NCBI GenBank assembly: GCA_913062735.1 | Contig: CAJXWI010000061.1 | Coordinates: 1-9,485, forward strand | Direction of reading: 5' to 3' | DNA: 9,485 nt | Source of the DNA: an uncultured Arcobacter sp. | GTDB lineage: Bacteria > Campylobacterota > Campylobacteria > Campylobacterales > Arcobacteraceae | In this document: in pieces, positions 7,706-9,485 of the stretch | How positions within the stretch are numbered: the first letter of the stretch is position 1 | How the letters are laid out: the number at the start of each line of letters is the position of its first letter | Position numbers and translations under genes: made by a program | Notes under the pieces: generated by a model | Database searches by the model: none | The model's input: the letters and a program-made list of their open reading frames with translations, nothing else | Told to the model about the DNA's origin: nothing

Positions 7706-7724
7706 AATTTTGATAATCATTCTC
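7706..7724. promoter_or_regulatory. Fur-box-like site before receptor 2
   Basis: AATTTTGATAATCATTCTC on the plus strand matches the Fur consensus at 15 of 19 positions by manual count. It begins 11 bp past the ECF -10 on the minus strand, over the expected transcription start. Confidence 0.6.
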
Positions 7725-7730
7725 TATACT

Positions 7731-7761
7731 AATAAGACGTAAGAAGAAAAAAAAACGGTAA
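7731..7761 (-). promoter_or_regulatory. ECF-sigma-type promoter of receptor 2
   Basis: CGTCTTATT (7731-7739) lies exactly 16 nt downstream of TTACCG (7756-7761) on the minus strand. The -10 is identical to the other two ECF promoters; the -35 shares only part of TGTCYG. Leader about 44 nt. Confidence 0.55.
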
Positions 7762-7836
7762 TAAATATTGATTTATTTTGTAAAGTTTTTTAAAATGAAA
7801 AAACAAGCTTATATATAGCGTTTTTACAGCAGTTTC

Positions 7837-8823
7837 TTAATTGATTTTATTACTTATTGTTATGGTTTTATTTGAATTTTTAATTTGAAGGGGGTAAATT
7901 TTAGGCAAGGCAGTTAAAAATTTATCAAATTCATTAATAGAGAATTTACCTGCAATAGGAAGCTTTGCTAGTTCAAAATCTTCATAAGCTACATTTATAT
8001 TTACGTACCTTGCGAATTCATCTAAGGCATCTTTTAAAGGAGTTTTATTAAAAACTATATACCCTTTTTGCCATGTTGCTATTTCGCTTGGCTCTATTTC
8101 TCCATAAGAAAGAATTTCTCCTTTTGTATTAATAGAGATATTTTGACCTTTTGTAAGTAAAGAAAGTATTTTGTATTTATTATTAGGAACTTGTTTTGAA
8201 ATTTTTACTGTTCCTTCTTTTACTTGAATGGCGCTGATCTTTTTAATATTAGTAACTTCAAATTTTGTTCCTACTACCTCAATCTGTACATTGTTGGAAT
8301 TAATAATAAAAGGACGAGTAATGTCTTTTTTTACTTCAAAGATTGCTTTTCCTTTTAAAAATGCTACTTTTCTAGTATTTTTAAAAAAATCCACTTTTAT
8401 TTTTGAATTAGCATCTAGTATGATTTTGGAACCGTCTTGTAAATTAATGACACTATTTTGCGTATATTCACTTAAAAATTCTTCTGAAAAAAGAGGTTTA
8501 GAATATGAAGTCATTTGAAATATTGTAAAAGATACAGTTAATAAAAACATAGCCACAAAAGCCAAAGGTTTCAGTTTCTGTAATATTTTACTTATTCTTA
8601 GTTCTTTTTTTGCTTCAAATTTTAATTGATTTTGAGTAGAATTTGGCAAGGTTTTAAAGGCGTTTCTTATACTTATAATAGAATCATAAGCTTCTTGATG
8701 TTGGGTGTTTTCTAGCCACTTTGTAAAGAGTTTATTCTCCTGCTCATTTAATCCATCTTGTTGTTTAGAAATCCAAATAGAGGCTTGCTCGTTTATTGTT
8801 TGCATGTTATTTAGCCTTTTCAT
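7837..8823 (-). CDS. FecR-family transmembrane anti-sigma factor (cassette 2)
   Basis: 328 residues from ATG at 8823, which overlaps the sigma stop by 4 bp. A second ATG at codon 7 (8805) has AAAAGG 9 nt upstream and lines up with the start of the cassette 1 homologue, so either may be used. Domains: cytoplasmic sigma-binding part about 10-60 (ASIWISKQQDGLNEQE, WLENTQHQEAY), membrane segment about 86-103 (PLAFVAMFLLTVSFTIF), periplasmic FecR domain about 110-208 (LQDGSKIILDANSKIKV, FLKGKAIFEV, VVGTKFEV), C-terminal STN-like region about 254-325 (GYIVFNKTPLKDALDEFARY, IAGKFSINEFDKFLTALP). G185-T186 is the likely counterpart of the FoxR self-cleavage site. Role: restrain the cassette 2 sigma until receptor 2 signals. 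Similar throughout to its cassette 1 homologue but clearly diverged. Confidence 0.92.
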   Translation of the reverse strand: MKRLNNMQTINEQASIWISKQQDGLNEQENKLFTKWLENTQHQEAYDSIISIRNAFKTLPNSTQNQLKFEAKKELRISKILQKLKPLAFVAMFLLTVSFTIFQMTSYSKPLFSEEFLSEYTQNSVINLQDGSKIILDANSKIKVDFFKNTRKVAFLKGKAIFEVKKDITRPFIINSNNVQIEVVGTKFEVTNIKKISAIQVKEGTVKISKQVPNNKYKILSLLTKGQNISINTKGEILSYGEIEPSEIATWQKGYIVFNKTPLKDALDEFARYVNINVAYEDFELAKLPIAGKFSINEFDKFLTALPKIYPLQIKNSNKTITISNKIN

Positions 8824-9287
8824 TGTTCTTCTAATTCTTTTTTGATTTTAAGTGTAGCATGAGTAATATGTTTGTCTACTGTACTAATATTAATCCCCAT
8901 TTTAAGAGCAATTTCTTTTCTGCTATACCCCTCTAAAACATGAAAAATAAAAGCTTGTTTGCTACGTGTAGGAAGGTTTTGTACTACGCTCATTAATACT
9001 TGCTGAGTATTGTCTTCAACAGTAATTTCATCTGGTTGTTCATTTACAGGAATTACAAATTGTTCTTCTTCATAAGCTATTTTAGCGATGTTTTTGTTTT
9101 TTCGCACATCATCAATAACTATATTTCTAACCATTTTATATAAGTAAGCACGTTTATTAGAAATAGTGGTTTTATTATCAACATTAATGACTCTGGAATA
9201 GGCTTCTTGAACAACATCTTTTGCATTGTCTTTATCTCCAACCATTCTTTGTACATAATAAATGAGTTCTTTATAATACGTTAACAT
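8820..9287 (-). CDS. FecI-type ECF RNA polymerase sigma factor (cassette 2)
   Basis: 155 residues. Region 2 about 5-66 (GDKDNAKDVVQEAYSRV, RAYLYKMVRNIVIDDVRK); region 4 about 97-150 with LPTRSKQAFIFHVLEGYSRKE and recognition helix NISTVDKHITHA. Start ATG at 9287 has AAAGG 4 nt upstream. The first 32 residues differ from the cassette 1 sigma only at residue 3; after that identity drops, and the recognition helix differs at several positions, which would fit distinct -35 preferences. The stop overlaps the anti-sigma start. Its upstream region carries the same Fur-box-like 19-mer and promoter as cassette 1, so both sigmas should be induced together by iron starvation. Expected target: the receptor 2 promoter. 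Confidence 0.93.
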   Translation of the reverse strand: MLTYYKELIYYVQRMVGDKDNAKDVVQEAYSRVINVDNKTTISNKRAYLYKMVRNIVIDDVRKNKNIAKIAYEEEQFVIPVNEQPDEITVEDNTQQVLMSVVQNLPTRSKQAFIFHVLEGYSRKEIALKMGINISTVDKHITHATLKIKKELEEQ

Positions 9288-9371
9288 TGTGCCTTTACCA
9301 AAAGATAGTTTAAATGATATTTATTATCATAATTAGTATTGTAAGCATATTTAGCTTAAAATAATATTTTA
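9193..9371. repeat. 179-bp repeat: sigma gene 5' end plus promoter (copy 2)
   Basis: Gapless match to 5019-5197 with about 11 mismatches by manual count. Similarity ends near codon 32 of the sigma gene and at the palindrome upstream of its promoter. Confidence 0.9.
9316..9334. promoter_or_regulatory. Fur-box-like site before sigma gene of cassette 2
   Basis: Exactly the same 19-mer as at 5142-5160 (15 of 19 to the Fur consensus), although flanking bases carry substitutions, which suggests selection on the site. Confidence 0.65.
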
Positions 9372-9372
9372 A
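9338..9372 (-). promoter_or_regulatory. Probable housekeeping promoter of sigma gene, cassette 2
   Basis: TACAAT -10-like hexamer at 9338-9343 on the minus strand, with TTTTAAGC and the palindrome TTAAAAT-AAT-ATTTTAA (9356-9372) upstream, as in cassette 1. Confidence 0.45.
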
Positions 9373-9404
9373 GACTTAAGAATATTAGAATTAAGGGTTA
9401 GAAA

Positions 9405-9413
9405 AATAAGACG
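9405..9413 (-). promoter_or_regulatory. Isolated ECF -10-like motif before sigma gene, cassette 2
   Basis: CGTCTTATT on the minus strand, identical to the -10 of the three ECF promoters, but no matching -35 lies 16 nt upstream. It overlaps the foot of the hairpin at 9412-9424, so its role is ambiguous. Confidence 0.25.
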
Positions 9414-9424
9414 TAGAAACTACG
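9412..9424 (-). terminator. Possible weak terminator after the gene at the right edge
   Basis: Hairpin CGTAG-TTT-CTACG on the minus strand, about 40 bp past the stop codon at 9463-9465, followed by TCTTATTTTTC. The stem is only 5 bp, much weaker than the other two terminators in the window. Confidence 0.3.
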
Positions 9425-9462
9425 ACGTATTTTTGTTCTTAGCTCTAGTAAAAGATATTAAA

Positions 9463-9485
9463 TTAGAATTTGTAAGTAAGGGCTA
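9463..9485 (-). CDS. C-terminal end of a probable third outer-membrane receptor (5' part beyond window)
   Basis: Only the last six full codons and stop are inside the window: ALTYKF-stop on the minus strand. The tail resembles the ends of both receptors here (KLSYKF, KLNYTF), with alternating hydrophobic residues and the terminal phenylalanine of beta-barrel proteins. Its position upstream of sigma 2 is where a preceding cassette's receptor would end. Six residues cannot prove homology. Confidence 0.55.

Noticed and set aside
7685..7720. Longer receptor 2 start at 7720 (MIIKIILIKRKK extension)
   Set aside because: It lacks a Shine-Dalgarno sequence, reads through a Fur-box-like site and places a charged extension before a good signal peptide; the ATG at 7684 has an ideal ribosome binding site.
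8228..8518. 96-codon plus-strand reading frame opposite the cassette 2 anti-sigma gene
   Set aside because: Lies wholly antisense to a well-supported FecR gene and has the hydrophobic composition expected of the complement of such a gene.
1..9485. Mobile element, CRISPR array, tRNA or rRNA
   Set aside because: No transposase, regularly spaced repeats, target-site duplications or tRNA-like cloverleaf seen; the long repeats are explained by cassette duplication.

Overview
This AT-rich window carries genes on the minus strand only, so it is transcribed right to left. It looks like an accessory iron-uptake locus from a Campylobacterota genome, most likely an Arcobacter-type organism. That placement is an inference from base composition, codon use (AGA arginine, A/T third positions) and the style of the receptors; no marker gene is present.

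Layout from right to left in transcription order. The extreme right edge holds the last six codons and stop of another protein ending ...LTYKF, probably the C-terminus of a third TonB-dependent receptor. Next comes cassette 2: a FecI-type ECF sigma factor (9287-8820), a FecR-type transmembrane anti-sigma factor (8823-7837, overlapping by 4 bp) and a TonB-dependent siderophore-type receptor with an N-terminal signalling (STN) domain (7684-5375), closed by a strong hairpin terminator (5293-5325). Cassette 1 repeats the same order: sigma (5113-4649), anti-sigma (4652-3687, 4-bp overlap), receptor (3605-1242) and hairpin terminator (1158-1180). After a 507-bp non-coding stretch, the left edge holds the first 244 codons of a DUF3450-family periplasmic protein (734 to the edge). 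In other bacteria this family opens TonB2/TtpC-type energising operons, so ExbB/ExbD/TonB-like genes probably lie just outside the window on the left.

Expected working: each receptor binds a ferric chelate, its STN domain signals to the periplasmic part of FecR, the sigma factor is released and receptor transcription rises; the DUF3450/TonB operon would supply energy for import. The sequence supports this wiring. Both receptors and the DUF3450 gene are preceded by a CGTCTTATT -10-like element with a TGTCCG, TGTCTG or TTACCG -35-like element exactly 16 nt upstream. Each of these is followed by a Fur-box-like sequence. The sigma genes have a different, shared upstream region with a Fur-box-like 19-mer and a probable housekeeping promoter. 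The two cassettes are anciently diverged over most of their length, but two patches are nearly identical in DNA: the sigma promoter plus sigma N-terminus, and the second half of STN plus the TonB-box linker.
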